The translations under genes and the position numbers were made by a program. Shown piece after piece: positions 17,839-27,089 of a stretch of DNA of 64,000 nt (positions are counted from its first letter, which is position 1; the number at the start of each line of letters is the position of its first letter). Source of the stretch: Candidatus Methylomirabilota bacterium (GTDB lineage Bacteria; Methylomirabilota; Methylomirabilia; Rokubacteriales; CSP1-6). Where the stretch lies: positions 1-64,000 of the forward strand of contig DASTYT010000124.1 in assembly GCA_035764725.1 (NCBI GenBank), given 5' to 3'. The notes under the pieces were generated by a model. The model did no database searches. It was not told where the DNA came from and saw only the letters and a program-made list of their open reading frames with translations.

Positions 17839-19709
17839 GTCGCGTCAAGCCACCGACGCGCCCACTCCTCCAGACACAGGAGGGCCCAGATCTGGGACGC
17901 GTGATCCCGAGTCGCGGTGCTGTGCTCGTCGAGCAGCCGCGCGATCTCGGTCGGCTCCAGCCAGCCGCGCTGCCGGGCGCTCGCGCTCAACAGGACATCG
18001 CGCGCATACCCCTGAAGTTCGCCTCGGAACCAGGACTCCAGAGGCACGCCGAAGCCCATCTTGGCGCGTCCGAGCAATTCGGGCGGGAGGTCGGGGGCCA
18101 CCGTGTCGCGCAGGATGCGCTTGCCAACGCCGTCTCGCAGCTTGAAGCGTGTGGGCATGGTCGCCACGAACTCCATGAGGCGATGATCCAGGAGCGGGAC
18201 CCGCGCCTCGAGCGAGACCAGCATACTGGTGCGGTCCACCTTGGTGAGGATGTCCTCGGGCAGATAGGTGCGCACGTCGAGATACTGGAGCGTGGAGACG
18301 TAGTCGGGCGGGTGCCCTTCGGCGGCCACTTCCCGAAACCACGCCATGCGGGAATCCGTGCCCAGCCGCGCACGCGTCTCGGTGGTGAGGAGACGGCCCA
18401 CGGACCGGGTCCGGTGGGCGGTCATCATCCGAAAGTAGCGGTCCACCGGCGACTCGCCGCGAAGCTCGGCATAGCGCTGACCCCAGGCCCCCGTCGGGAG
18501 CAGGCGACCCGCCGCACGGAACACCGAGCGTGCGAGGAGACCGGGCATACGATCCAGCCGCTCGTGAAGGGCCTGGGCGCTGGCGTAGCGCCGGTACCCC
18601 GCAAAGTTCTCGTCGCCGCCGTCGCCGGACAGCGCCACGGTGACGTGCTCCCGTGTGATCTTGGCCACGTAGTAGGTCGGCAGCGCGGAGGAGTCCGCGA
18701 ACGGCTCGTCGAACTGCCAGGCGAGCTGAGGCAGGATGTCGAGCGCCTCCGGCTTCACTACGAACTCGTAGTGATCGGTGCCGTAGCGCTGGGCCATCAG
18801 CCTCGCCCACTTGAGCTCGTCGTAGTCGCTCTCCCCGAAGCCGATGGAGAACGTGCGCAGCGGGGCCGCGCCTCCGCGCGCCATCATCGCCACCACCGTG
18901 CTCGAGTCGAGGCCGCCGGAGAGGAAAGCCCCGAGGGGGACGTCACTCACCAGGTGGCTCTGGACCGCGTCCTGGAGCTGCACGCGCAGCTCGGCTCCCC
19001 AGTCGGCCTCGCTGCGTCGCTCGTCGGGGACGAAGCGCAGATCCCAGTACCGCTCGACCCGCGGCTCGCCACCGTCGACGTCGAGCACGAGGACCGACGC
19101 GGGCGGGAGTTTACGAATCGCCCGGAAGATGGTGCGGGGACTCGGCACATAGTGAAACGCCAGATAGTCCCCGAAGGCTTCCCAGTCGAGGTCGCGGGGC
19201 ACGGTGGGATCCTGGAGCAGGCTCTTCAGCTCGGATGCGAAGAGGAGCCGGCGCCCATCCCACGTGTAGACCATGGGCTTGATCCCGACGCGGTCACGGG
19301 CGAGCACCAGCCGGCGCCGGTGCCCGTCCCACAGCGCGAACGCGAACATCCCGCGCAGGTGCCCAACGCAATCGACGCCGTAGGCCTCATAGGCGCGCAG
19401 CAACACCTCGGTGTCCGACGTCGTGACAAACGTGTGGCCCAGGCCCTCCAGCTCGCGCCGCAGGTCGCGGAAGTTGTAGATCTCGCCGTTGAAGACCACG
19501 GCGATCTGCTCGTCGGCGTTGAACATCGGCTGGTCGCCCGTAGTGAGGTCGATGATGGCGAGCCGTCGGTGGCCCAGCCCCACGGGCCCGCGCACATAGA
19601 CCCCCTGGCCGTCCGGCCCGCGGTGCGCGAGCACGCCGGTCATGGAGGCGAGGAGCGCCTCGTCGACGGGGGCACCGTCCGCGCGAAGGAGTCCCGCGAT
19701 GCCGCACAT
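17835..19709 (-). CDS. Asparagine synthase (glutamine-hydrolysing), second complete copy
   Basis: 624 residues from the ATG at 19709, which places Cys at position 2 (MCGIAGL). Glutaminase motifs are RGPDGQGV, GHRRLAIIDL and VVFNGEIYN. The synthetase loop is FLSGGLDSS at 262-270, with DEPFADSSALP and LSGDGGDENFAGY. It is a full-length AsnB-type amidotransferase, close in layout to the one at 12508-14409 but clearly diverged. It may serve asparagine synthesis or, more likely from the setting, glycan amidation. It begins two bases after the O-ligase stop and overlaps the ATP-grasp gene (ATGA). Confidence 0.92.
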   Translation of the reverse strand: MCGIAGLLRADGAPVDEALLASMTGVLAHRGPDGQGVYVRGPVGLGHRRLAIIDLTTGDQPMFNADEQIAVVFNGEIYNFRDLRRELEGLGHTFVTTSDTEVLLRAYEAYGVDCVGHLRGMFAFALWDGHRRRLVLARDRVGIKPMVYTWDGRRLLFASELKSLLQDPTVPRDLDWEAFGDYLAFHYVPSPRTIFRAIRKLPPASVLVLDVDGGEPRVERYWDLRFVPDERRSEADWGAELRVQLQDAVQSHLVSDVPLGAFLSGGLDSSTVVAMMARGGAAPLRTFSIGFGESDYDELKWARLMAQRYGTDHYEFVVKPEALDILPQLAWQFDEPFADSSALPTYYVAKITREHVTVALSGDGGDENFAGYRRYASAQALHERLDRMPGLLARSVFRAAGRLLPTGAWGQRYAELRGESPVDRYFRMMTAHRTRSVGRLLTTETRARLGTDSRMAWFREVAAEGHPPDYVSTLQYLDVRTYLPEDILTKVDRTSMLVSLEARVPLLDHRLMEFVATMPTRFKLRDGVGKRILRDTVAPDLPPELLGRAKMGFGVPLESWFRGELQGYARDVLLSASARQRGWLEPTEIARLLDEHSTATRDHASQIWALLCLEEWARRWLDAT

Positions 19710-19711
19710 GG

Positions 19712-21142
19712 TCAGGCCCTCGGCGGGGCAGGCCGCGGCCGCGAGAGCGGTAGCGCGCGCGACGGGGCGGAAGCGGGTGCAGGTAGCGCGGGGCCCCGAG
19801 GAGGTACCCGCACGGGGCCCCGAGGCGGCACGCGGCCCGGTACGACCACGGGCGCCGCCGGCGCCGCGTGCTCCTGAGCCAGCGCCTCCGCCACGAGGAC
19901 CTTCAAGAGCGCGGTGATGGCGATGAGGTGGAAGAATAGGTCGAAGTACGACATGCTCAGGAACGCGCCCACGATCAGAAAGCCGAGAAGGCTGACCTCG
20001 ATCATCTGCGCCATGTCGTGGTGCAGCTTGAGGGCGGGCCTCCGGCGGGTCTGGGACATGATGCGGCGAAGGGCGACGAGGCTGCTGACGATCACGCCCA
20101 TGTAGAGAGCGAAGCCGAGGAATCCGTGCTCGGCCATGACCTGGAAGTAGATGCTGTGGGCGTCCTGCACGGTATTCCACTTCTCGTCCGGGGAGTAGGT
20201 GAGGTACACCGCCGGTGAGAACGGACGAAACCCTGCCCCGAAGATCGGATAGTCCTTGGCAAGGCGGTACGACACGAGCCAGGAGTTCAGCCGCATGTTG
20301 GCCGATTTGTCCCGCTCGTACGTCTGCACGGTGCCCATGCGGAGGAGCCACTGGTCCGGGAACACGGACTCGGCGATCGCCTGGCCGAACAGCGCGGCGA
20401 CGATCGCAAGGGGTATGATGAGCAGCCGCATCTTGCTCTTGAGGAACATGAGGGGCATGATCACCGCCAGCCCGAGCACGGCGCCCCGGGAATACGTGAA
20501 GAGCACGGCGACAACGCTGAAGCCCATCACCACCCGTAGCCCCGTGCGTGCCCAGTAGCGGGGCTCATGGCGGCTCAGGAGCAGCAGGAGCGGGATCACC
20601 ATGACGAGGGCCATGCCGATCTCGGTGTTGCCCGCGATGAAGCTCTCGGGCGGCCCGAGCACCTTGTTGGCCCCGCCCGTCCCGATGGCCCAGATGCCGC
20701 CCTTGAGACCGAAGAAGCCGATCGACAATGCGATCACGTAGAGGAGTATTCGGACGCGCTCCACGTCGCGGAAGAGCGTCATAGTCACAAACGTGATGAG
20801 CAAGATCTTGGAGACTTTATCGAGTTGATCCCAGGCGTCCGTCGGCTGGAGCGCGCCGAATGTCGAGAGCACGAAGATCGCCCACAGGGTGACGAGGAGG
20901 TAGACCGAAAGGGTACGGGGTAGGGGCCGGCGCTCCTTGCCCGCGAGCAGCACCAGCCCAGACAGGGTGGCGAGCGCGACCATCAAGGCCCAGGGCTGAC
21001 TGTACGCAAAGTCCCAGGTGAGGCGATGGGGATTCATGTAGCCGATCCATGACCACACGAGCACGCCAATCCAGGGACGAAGGAAGCAAAATGGCAGCGA
21101 GCCCAAAATCGCCGCCGCAACGATGACATCCCGGTAGCTCAC
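19712..21142 (-). CDS. Exosortase A-associated O-glycosylation ligase / Wzy-like membrane protein
   Basis: 476 residues, polytopic, with about ten to twelve membrane helices and a long periplasmic stretch (about 205-310) as in the Wzy/WaaL O-antigen ligase superfamily. The N-terminus (YRDVIVAAAILGSLPF, then WSWIGYMNPHRLTW) matches the probable O-glycosylation ligase group of exosortase loci (TIGR03097 type). It would polymerise or transfer lipid-linked glycan in the periplasm. The start is GTG at 21142: an in-frame TAG lies four codons upstream, and AGGGG sits about ten bases before it. The last 45 residues are Pro/Arg/Ala-rich with a repeated VPPRGP unit. A sigma-54 promoter lies about 50 bases upstream, so this gene heads its own transcription unit. 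Confidence 0.88.
   Translation of the reverse strand: MSYRDVIVAAAILGSLPFCFLRPWIGVLVWSWIGYMNPHRLTWDFAYSQPWALMVALATLSGLVLLAGKERRPLPRTLSVYLLVTLWAIFVLSTFGALQPTDAWDQLDKVSKILLITFVTMTLFRDVERVRILLYVIALSIGFFGLKGGIWAIGTGGANKVLGPPESFIAGNTEIGMALVMVIPLLLLLSRHEPRYWARTGLRVVMGFSVVAVLFTYSRGAVLGLAVIMPLMFLKSKMRLLIIPLAIVAALFGQAIAESVFPDQWLLRMGTVQTYERDKSANMRLNSWLVSYRLAKDYPIFGAGFRPFSPAVYLTYSPDEKWNTVQDAHSIYFQVMAEHGFLGFALYMGVIVSSLVALRRIMSQTRRRPALKLHHDMAQMIEVSLLGFLIVGAFLSMSYFDLFFHLIAITALLKVLVAEALAQEHAAPAAPVVVPGRVPPRGPVRVPPRGPALPAPASAPSRALPLSRPRPAPPRA
19789..19836. repeat. Two-copy 24-bp direct repeat in the O-ligase 3' end
   Basis: Two adjacent copies of a GC-rich unit starting CGGGGCCCCGAGG, at 19789-19812 and 19813-19836, encode the repeated VPPRGP segment in the C-terminal tail of the O-ligase. 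The copies differ at a few bases. It looks like local slippage expansion. Confidence 0.7.
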
Positions 21143-21189
21143 GCTGTTCCCCTAGCCTGGTCCATTCCTGTTAAGTGCCCATCAAAACT

Positions 21190-21205
21190 AGCAAACGCCG
21201 TGCCA
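21190..21205 (-). promoter_or_regulatory. Sigma-54 (-24/-12) promoter P4 upstream of O-ligase
   Basis: Read on the minus strand the sequence is TGGCACGGCGTTTGCT, a full match to the RpoN consensus TGGCAC-N5-TTGC with GG at 21204-21203 and GC at 21192-21191. The expected start of transcription is near 21179, giving a leader of about 37 bases before the GTG at 21142. It lies just past the end of the secreted hypothetical gene, in a 75-base gap. It probably drives the run down to PrsR. Confidence 0.85.
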
Positions 21206-21217
21206 TGGATTGCCGCC

Positions 21218-21706
21218 TCAGGGCCACATGAGAAGCACCTGCTCGAGCCAGGCGATGACCTCATTCATCTGTCGAATCGAGGTGCTAAGGTATCCGGCGC
21301 GGAGGTTGCCCATCGGGGGCATGTGGTCGACGGGGCCGCGGGAGCGGTTCCAGGCGGCATTGGTCTTCTCGTACGCAAGGAGGAGTACAGGGTCCGCGAG
21401 CTTTTTGCGGCCCTTGAGGCCGAAGAGCCCATCCCGCGCGGCGCGAATGGCCACGTAGGCATTGCTGGCCGTCAGATGCGCCTCCGTCAGATCATCGGCG
21501 GGACCGGCTGCCTCGAATGCAGCGAGTGCTTTCTTCTCGAGCTCCAAGCCCATCTGGATCTGGCTCACGATGACCTTGGGGTCGGAGCTGACCTTGTTGT
21601 AGTACTCGGGCAGGGTGGTCTTCTGCGCTTCGCCAGGCGTCGACGCGAAGAAAAGCGCGGCGAGGGCGAGCGGCAGGGTCAGCGCGATCCAGTGACCTCT
21701 AGCCAT
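21218..21706 (-). CDS. Secreted protein of unknown function
   Basis: 162 residues from the ATG at 21706. A Sec signal peptide is evident (MARGHWIALTLPLALAALFF, cleavage probably after GEA near residue 27). The mature part of about 135 residues is predicted mostly helical, with segments QMGLELEKKALAAFEAAG, AYVAIRAARDGLFGLKGRKK and QMNEVIAWLEQVLLMW. I recognise no family. It has no PEP-CTERM tail and no Cys for lipidation or disulfides. The start overlaps the end of the upstream glycosyltransferase gene by eight bases, so it is probably co-translated with it. A helical periplasmic accessory protein for glycan assembly is only a guess. Confidence 0.75.
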   Translation of the reverse strand: MARGHWIALTLPLALAALFFASTPGEAQKTTLPEYYNKVSSDPKVIVSQIQMGLELEKKALAAFEAAGPADDLTEAHLTASNAYVAIRAARDGLFGLKGRKKLADPVLLLAYEKTNAAWNRSRGPVDHMPPMGNLRAGYLSTSIRQMNEVIAWLEQVLLMWP

Positions 21707-22940
21707 GTTGGTCCCCTTTCGCGACAGCGGCCGACGGACTCGGCTCCTGCGCGGGCACGCCGGCGGCGGCCAGGACGCTGTCGTAGATCGATTGCACCAT
21801 CTGCGCATGCTCGTCGGCCGAGAAGCGCCGCGTGGCCTCCCGCCGGGCCGCCTCCACGATGTCGGCGGCGAGCCGCGTGTCGTCGAGAAGTCGGTCGATG
21901 ATCTCGGCCATGGCCGCGTCGTCGCGGGGAGGGACCAGGAACCCCGTGCGGCCGGACTCGATGATCTCGCGGGGCCCCCCGGCGTCGGTCGCGACGACCG
22001 GACGTCCTACCAGCATAGCCTCGACGATGACGCGGCCGAAGGGCTCAGGGTAAATGCTCGCGTGGACGACGACGTCGAGCTGCCGGAGCGCGTTCGGGAC
22101 GTCCTGCACGAAACCGGTAAAGACGACACGGTCCGCAATGCCGAGCGATCGGGCCAGCGAGCGAAGCTCCTCGGCGTACGCTTCGCCACCGTGGGGCGCA
22201 TCGCCGATGACCACGGCGCGGGCCGTCGGTCGTCGCTCGAGCACGCGGCGCGCTGCGCGGAGAAATACCGTCTGCCCCTTCCACTCCTGGAGCTGTCCGA
22301 CGATACCGAAGTGGGGGACGCCGTCCGGCTTCTCAGGAAGCTCGTCGCCGGCGGGGCCGCCGAAATCACCGAGGTCCACCGGCGGGTAGATCACGCTCAC
22401 CCGATCCGGCATGATGCCGAGCGCAAGGAGATCCTCGCGGGTCGCCTCGGAGTTGGCGACGTACCGTGAAGCCAGGGGTGCGAGGCGACGGACGAGCGCC
22501 GAGTGCCACTCCTTGCCGCGCTGATAAGCCACGAGCGGCAGCCCCAGCAGCCAGCAAATCAGCACCGTCGCGACGTCGAAGCCGTTGTTGTGATGGACGA
22601 GCCGTATTCCGCGGTGGCGGAAGACGCGCCGCAGTGCGAGCGCGTAGGGCAGCGTCACCCACGCGAGGTCGGCTAGCGCGGCCAGCCGCCGGAGCAGCCG
22701 CCCGCGGCCCGCCCACGCACCGTCCTTGATGCCTTTCCGGGGCACGATGCGGACGATGGGAATCGCGGGATCGAGTCGAGCGCGGAGATACGCCTCCTGC
22801 TCGGGCCGCGCCACGATCACGTGCGGGGCGAAGCGCTCGCGGTCGATTCGCTTGACGAGCGTGCAAAGACTCATCGTGGAGCCGGCGAGGCCGATGCTCG
22901 CCTCGACGAGGGCGAGTGGAACGGGTCGCGCAGCGGTCAT
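21699..22940 (-). CDS. Glycosyltransferase family 4
   Basis: 413 residues, GT-B fold. Features include GLAGSTMSLCTLV near the N-terminus, RLVHHNNGFD, YPPVDLGDF, GQLQEWKGQ, SIYPEPFGRVIVEAM and GGPREII. It is a GT4-type sugar transferase of unknown specificity. Stop is TAG. The start overlaps the upstream glycosyltransferase stop (ATGA) and the 3' end overlaps the secreted unknown. Confidence 0.92.
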   Translation of the reverse strand: MTAARPVPLALVEASIGLAGSTMSLCTLVKRIDRERFAPHVIVARPEQEAYLRARLDPAIPIVRIVPRKGIKDGAWAGRGRLLRRLAALADLAWVTLPYALALRRVFRHRGIRLVHHNNGFDVATVLICWLLGLPLVAYQRGKEWHSALVRRLAPLASRYVANSEATREDLLALGIMPDRVSVIYPPVDLGDFGGPAGDELPEKPDGVPHFGIVGQLQEWKGQTVFLRAARRVLERRPTARAVVIGDAPHGGEAYAEELRSLARSLGIADRVVFTGFVQDVPNALRQLDVVVHASIYPEPFGRVIVEAMLVGRPVVATDAGGPREIIESGRTGFLVPPRDDAAMAEIIDRLLDDTRLAADIVEAARREATRRFSADEHAQMVQSIYDSVLAAAGVPAQEPSPSAAVAKGDQHG

Positions 22941-24139
22941 GGCCCTCCTCGCAGAATCTCGGCCAGGCGTGGCTTCAGGCGCTCGACGTCGTGCTGCTGC
23001 TCGACGTGCGCGCGTCCCTCACGCCCCATGGCCGGCCATTCGGCCGCGCGGTCGAGCATCCCCTGAAGGGCCGCGGCAAGAGCGGCGACGTCGCCGGGCT
23101 GGACGAGAACGGCGGAGCGCCCTTCCCGCACCATCTCGGGCACCCCGCCAACCCGAGTGGCGACGACGGGGAGGCCCGTGGCCTGGGCCTCGAGCAGCAC
23201 GTAACCCGCCTGCTCCATCAGACTGGGCAAGAGGAAGAGATCGGACTCGTCGAGCCAGTGCATCACCTCGGGCGTGGTCCGAGCGCCGAGCAACTCCACG
23301 GTATCGCCCACCTTCAGCTCGCGAATCAGCTCGGCGAGCCGCCCCGACAGGGGCCCATCGCCGATGATTCGGTACTCCACCCGCAAGTGCGGGTTCCGCC
23401 CCTGCAGACCGGCCACCGCGCGGATTCCGTGCTCGAGCCCCTTCTTCTCGACGAGGCGCGCCACCGTGACGATGCGCAGCCGCTCGGGATCGAAGCGGCG
23501 CTCGCGGAATGGGATATCACCCACCCCGATCACGTGCCGGTACGTGACAATCTTGGCGTCGTCGAAGCCATAGCGGCGGAGGGTTGCGCGGCCGTAGCAG
23601 TCCGTCTGCACGATGAACGCGTCCGCACGATTCCGCAGGAGGGCGAGGACGGCCACCCCAAGCTCGTCACCTAGGTCGTAATCGTCGCCGCCGAACCGGT
23701 TCACGAAGCGCGTGCCCGGAAAGAGATCCTTGAGCACGATGAAGTCCATCCCGTTACCGCCCCAGAAGCAGTAAATGACATCATAGCGCCGGTCGAGGAA
23801 CGGGGCGGCGAACAGCACATTGTTGAGCACCGCGTAGGCGCTGCCGTACCGCGCCAGGTTGAGACAACGGAGCATGGCACCGGGATGCCGCGGAAAGGCG
23901 GCGGCGAAGACCCGGAGCGCGCGCCCGAGCCGCGCGAGCCGGCCCGCGGGCAGGTCGTAGTAGCGCGTACGCGCGAGGAACCCGTACCGGTGCACGTCGG
24001 GCTGCACCGATGCCTCGCGGGGATTGCGCCGTGCGTAGATGTCGATCTCGTGGCCAAGATCGGCCAACCCCGTCAACTGGCGGAGGATGAACGTTTCCGA
24101 CAGCTTAGGAAACCCGCCGAGGATGACCGCGATCTTCAC
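22937..24139 (-). CDS. Glycosyltransferase family 4 (WcaL/AmsK-like)
   Basis: 400 residues. The N-terminus ILGGFPKLSETFILRQL is typical of the colanic acid/amylovoran WcaL-AmsK branch. The C-terminal domain has VARLVEKKGLEHGIRA, GDGPLSGRL and MEQAGYVLLEAQATGLPVVAT, with the acceptor-side Glu of the E-x7-E motif. Galactosyl transfer is the activity of some relatives, but the sugar here cannot be assigned. It is flanked by ATGA overlaps. Confidence 0.92.
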   Translation of the reverse strand: MKIAVILGGFPKLSETFILRQLTGLADLGHEIDIYARRNPREASVQPDVHRYGFLARTRYYDLPAGRLARLGRALRVFAAAFPRHPGAMLRCLNLARYGSAYAVLNNVLFAAPFLDRRYDVIYCFWGGNGMDFIVLKDLFPGTRFVNRFGGDDYDLGDELGVAVLALLRNRADAFIVQTDCYGRATLRRYGFDDAKIVTYRHVIGVGDIPFRERRFDPERLRIVTVARLVEKKGLEHGIRAVAGLQGRNPHLRVEYRIIGDGPLSGRLAELIRELKVGDTVELLGARTTPEVMHWLDESDLFLLPSLMEQAGYVLLEAQATGLPVVATRVGGVPEMVREGRSAVLVQPGDVAALAAALQGMLDRAAEWPAMGREGRAHVEQQHDVERLKPRLAEILRGGP

Positions 24140-26043
24140 GCCGACGCTGCTTCCGGGGCGAAGCGGGGGTGGCGGCCGGAGAGGGTGTCGCGTAGCCAGG
24201 TCGACAACGTGGCCACCACCAGCAGCGGCCAGGTGGCGTTGACTCGGCGAGCGAGATGGTCGGCGAGCAGCCCCTGAAGATACGGCGCGTCAAAGAGGTC
24301 GCCCGGTACCGCGGCGTCGTCCGCGAAGGTTTCGGCGAGCCGCGTGCTGAGCGCGGGGCGTCGCCGGATCAACTCGCCCATGTTAGGCCAGGAGCCCTGC
24401 GTGTAGGCAGGGTCGGGCGGCGGGGACTCCCGCCGCAGTCCGAGACGACGCAACGCCCCCTCGGCGCGCTGGCCCAGGTACTCCACGAGGTAGTGGGTGC
24501 CGGGGGCGAACCCGGTATTCGCGTCCGGAATCCGGGCGAGCCGGGCATCCAGCCGCCCGAGCGCCCCTTTGTAGACCCGCGCGTCCAGGCGGAGCCGAGG
24601 CGGGATGCGAAGGTGCTGGTCGAGGATCTCGTTGTCGAGGGCCACCGTACAGTCACGATAGAAGTGGCGGATGCTGAGCACGTTGAGGAACGCGCCGAAG
24701 CGGGTCGCCATCATGTTCATGCGGAGGTACTCGCAGCGCTGAGCCGGGGTGGGGGCATGGTCGCGCGCTCGCTCGAGGAGCCCTCCCACGACGGCGCGCA
24801 CGTCGTCGTCGAAGGCCTGTCGGCTACCCGCGGGCACGAGCCGGCGAGTGGCGGGGTGGCCCCACAGGCTGTTGCCCGTCGTCTGGAGGGCGATCTCCGT
24901 CAGCGCGTCGCGAGAGATCGCCGGGTCGATCTCGAGCAGAGCGTGGCGGTTGAGGGACCAGCCGCCCAGACGCAGGCGACGGGCGGGCAGCGTTTCACCC
25001 TTGAGGAGGAGGTCGAAGCCGTAGCCGCTCAGGAGCTCGGTGACATGCACGGGCAGCGCACCGCGCAGTGCCGCGAAGTGGGCGTTGTCGAATCGGTAGG
25101 CGCCGTCGCCCAGCGCGGTGCCCAGGTCCAGCAGATGCTCGTAGAAGTCCGGAGACCGGCGCACAAAGAGCTGGGGCAGTCCCCGCTCGCGGGCGATCGT
25201 CCGCGCCACGCCCAGCTCGGCGTTCTCCCAGTCGCCGAGTGTAACGGCCAGGTTGGGCCGCGCCACCGCGACGATCGCGCGCGAGTCCAGGCCGCCGCTG
25301 AGCAGCACCGCGGTGCCGCGTCCACCGTCGGTGCCCCGGCGAATCGCGCCACGCAGCGCGTCGGCCAGCGCTTCGACATGCTCCGCCTCGGACACGCCCG
25401 CGTCCTCCTGATAGCGGAGCTCCCAGTAGCGGCGCACGGACACCTGGCCGTCGTCGCAGCAGAGCGCCGCGGCGGGCGGCAGCGTCCGCACGCCCTCGAG
25501 GAAGGTGCCCTCCGTCAGGATCGTCTGGAAGACCAGGAACTGGCGGATCGACGAGACATCGAGGCGCGGCGACGCACCGCTCAGCTCTGCCACTGCGCGG
25601 ACCTGGCTGCCGAACGCCACACGGCCTCCCCCCGCCCGATAGAAGAGGGGATGGGAGGCGCAGCGGTCATTCACGACGAGCAGACGATGCTCCCGCCCGT
25701 CGTGCACGATCGCGTTGAATCGACCGTTGAGCCGGGCGAAGGCGGCCAGGCCCTCACGCTCGTGGAGCGCAAGCGCGGCCTCGGCGGAAGCCGCGGCGCC
25801 CGTGTCGGGCGCAGGCAAGAGCCGGCCATGGAGCAAGAGGACGGTGGCACGCGCGGGGTGCAAGGTGGGCGCGGGAGGCGGATCGAAGGGGAGGTGCACG
25901 CGGGCCACGCAGAGCGGGCCTTCGCACCAGAGGTCGACCCGACCGTCGCCCGAGTAGTCGAGACCGCGGGCGGCCGACAGCACCGCCGCACGATCTTCCG
26001 CGCTCACCGGGCCAGACACGAACAAGCCGACGAGGCCCGCCAT
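24136..26043 (-). CDS. Asparagine synthetase-like protein without glutaminase Cys
   Basis: 635 residues beginning MAGLVGLFV, so position 2 is Ala, not Cys. The remnant glutaminase-like domain keeps the fold signals GRFNAIVHD and LLVVNDRCASHPLFY. The synthetase domain has LLSGGLDSR at 248-255 and YWELRYQ before it. In place of the DGGDE loop it shows LLSGYGFDLLLKG, which suggests a changed active site. Substrate is unknown. It is co-translated with a GT4 gene downstream (ATGA) and a GT2 gene upstream (TGATG). Confidence 0.82.
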   Translation of the reverse strand: MAGLVGLFVSGPVSAEDRAAVLSAARGLDYSGDGRVDLWCEGPLCVARVHLPFDPPPAPTLHPARATVLLLHGRLLPAPDTGAAASAEAALALHEREGLAAFARLNGRFNAIVHDGREHRLLVVNDRCASHPLFYRAGGGRVAFGSQVRAVAELSGASPRLDVSSIRQFLVFQTILTEGTFLEGVRTLPPAAALCCDDGQVSVRRYWELRYQEDAGVSEAEHVEALADALRGAIRRGTDGGRGTAVLLSGGLDSRAIVAVARPNLAVTLGDWENAELGVARTIARERGLPQLFVRRSPDFYEHLLDLGTALGDGAYRFDNAHFAALRGALPVHVTELLSGYGFDLLLKGETLPARRLRLGGWSLNRHALLEIDPAISRDALTEIALQTTGNSLWGHPATRRLVPAGSRQAFDDDVRAVVGGLLERARDHAPTPAQRCEYLRMNMMATRFGAFLNVLSIRHFYRDCTVALDNEILDQHLRIPPRLRLDARVYKGALGRLDARLARIPDANTGFAPGTHYLVEYLGQRAEGALRRLGLRRESPPPDPAYTQGSWPNMGELIRRRPALSTRLAETFADDAAVPGDLFDAPYLQGLLADHLARRVNATWPLLVVATLSTWLRDTLSGRHPRFAPEAASA

Positions 26044-27089
26044 CAGGCCTTCTCCCCCCGCGAGTTCTCGGCCGCGGACTTCGGGTCCGGCTGGCGGCGG
26101 CGCCAGCCCGCCCTGAGCTCACCCCAGAACTGACCGAGCGCACTGTGCAGCGCCAGCTCGCGGGCGAAGGCGTCGCGCCGACGCAGGCCGGCCGCGCAGA
26201 GCCACGCGCCGAAGTTCCACGCTACCCGTCGATAGGTGTACCAGCGCACGCGCAGCAGAGCCCGCCGCGCGGGCGGCGCCACGCGGAGCCCCTCGCCCTC
26301 GGCGTCCTCGAAGCGTAGGCGCCGGAAATGGCGTCGGGTCATGCGTTCCGCGGGAATGCGATGCCAGACCGTCAAGCGCGGGTCGTAGAAGACTCGGAGC
26401 CCGCGCGCGACCGCCCGGCGTACGAGGTCGGTGTCCTCGCCGCCGTAGAGCTTGTCCTTGATACGCCCGAACCGCGTATCGAAGCCCCCGAGCTCGAGGA
26501 AGGCATGCCGAGCGATGGCGGCATTCGCGGTCCAGATCGGGGGATAACTCATGTCGCAGCGGATGCGCGCTGGCTCGCCGTGGGCGAGGATTCCGAGGTG
26601 CGTGTGGCGATACTGTCGCTCCTCGAGCCACCGCGTGACCCAGGGAGGGACCGGCGCCGCCCAGCGGGGCATCACCCGGCCGCCCAAGACGTCGGCCTCG
26701 TGCTCCTGGAAGAGGTCGACCAGCGTCTGGATCCAGTCCTCGGGGGGCACCACGTCGTCGTCGGTGAAGGCGACAAGCCGTCCACGGGCATGGTCGACGC
26801 CGGTGTTGCGCCCGAACGCCACCCCCTGCCGGCCCTCGAAGAGATACCGGACACGCGTCGACGTCCCCGCCGACGCCTTCGCCACCACCGCGGGCGTGCG
26901 GTCGCTGGAATTGTTGTCCACGACGATGACCTCCCATCGCGTGGTCTCGGCCACCCGCTGAGCGGCGAGCGCCTCGAGGCAGGTCGCGAGCAGGGAAGCC
27001 CGGTTGTACGTGCTGATCACCACACTCACGTCCATGGCGTCGATGTCGTCGCCTGCGGTCACGTCCCCCTCCGGTGAACCGCCACTCAC
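26043..27089 (-). CDS. Glycosyltransferase family 2
   Basis: 348 residues from the GTG at 27089, which overlaps the upstream ABC ATPase stop (GTGA); an internal ATG at residue 19 (MDVSVVIS) is an equally good start. GT-A motifs are VVISTYNR, VVDNNSSD, the metal-binding FTDDD at 108-112 and GGEDTDLVRRA. Inverting transfer from a nucleotide sugar is expected. A C-terminal basic extension of about 80 residues follows the catalytic domain. Confidence 0.9.
   Translation of the reverse strand: MSGGSPEGDVTAGDDIDAMDVSVVISTYNRASLLATCLEALAAQRVAETTRWEVIVVDNNSSDRTPAVVAKASAGTSTRVRYLFEGRQGVAFGRNTGVDHARGRLVAFTDDDVVPPEDWIQTLVDLFQEHEADVLGGRVMPRWAAPVPPWVTRWLEERQYRHTHLGILAHGEPARIRCDMSYPPIWTANAAIARHAFLELGGFDTRFGRIKDKLYGGEDTDLVRRAVARGLRVFYDPRLTVWHRIPAERMTRRHFRRLRFEDAEGEGLRVAPPARRALLRVRWYTYRRVAWNFGAWLCAAGLRRRDAFARELALHSALGQFWGELRAGWRRRQPDPKSAAENSRGEKA

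Noticed and set aside
19710..20351. Longer start for the second amidotransferase
   Set aside because: It would remove Cys from position 2, which the glutaminase needs as the processed N-terminus, and would overlap the O-ligase.
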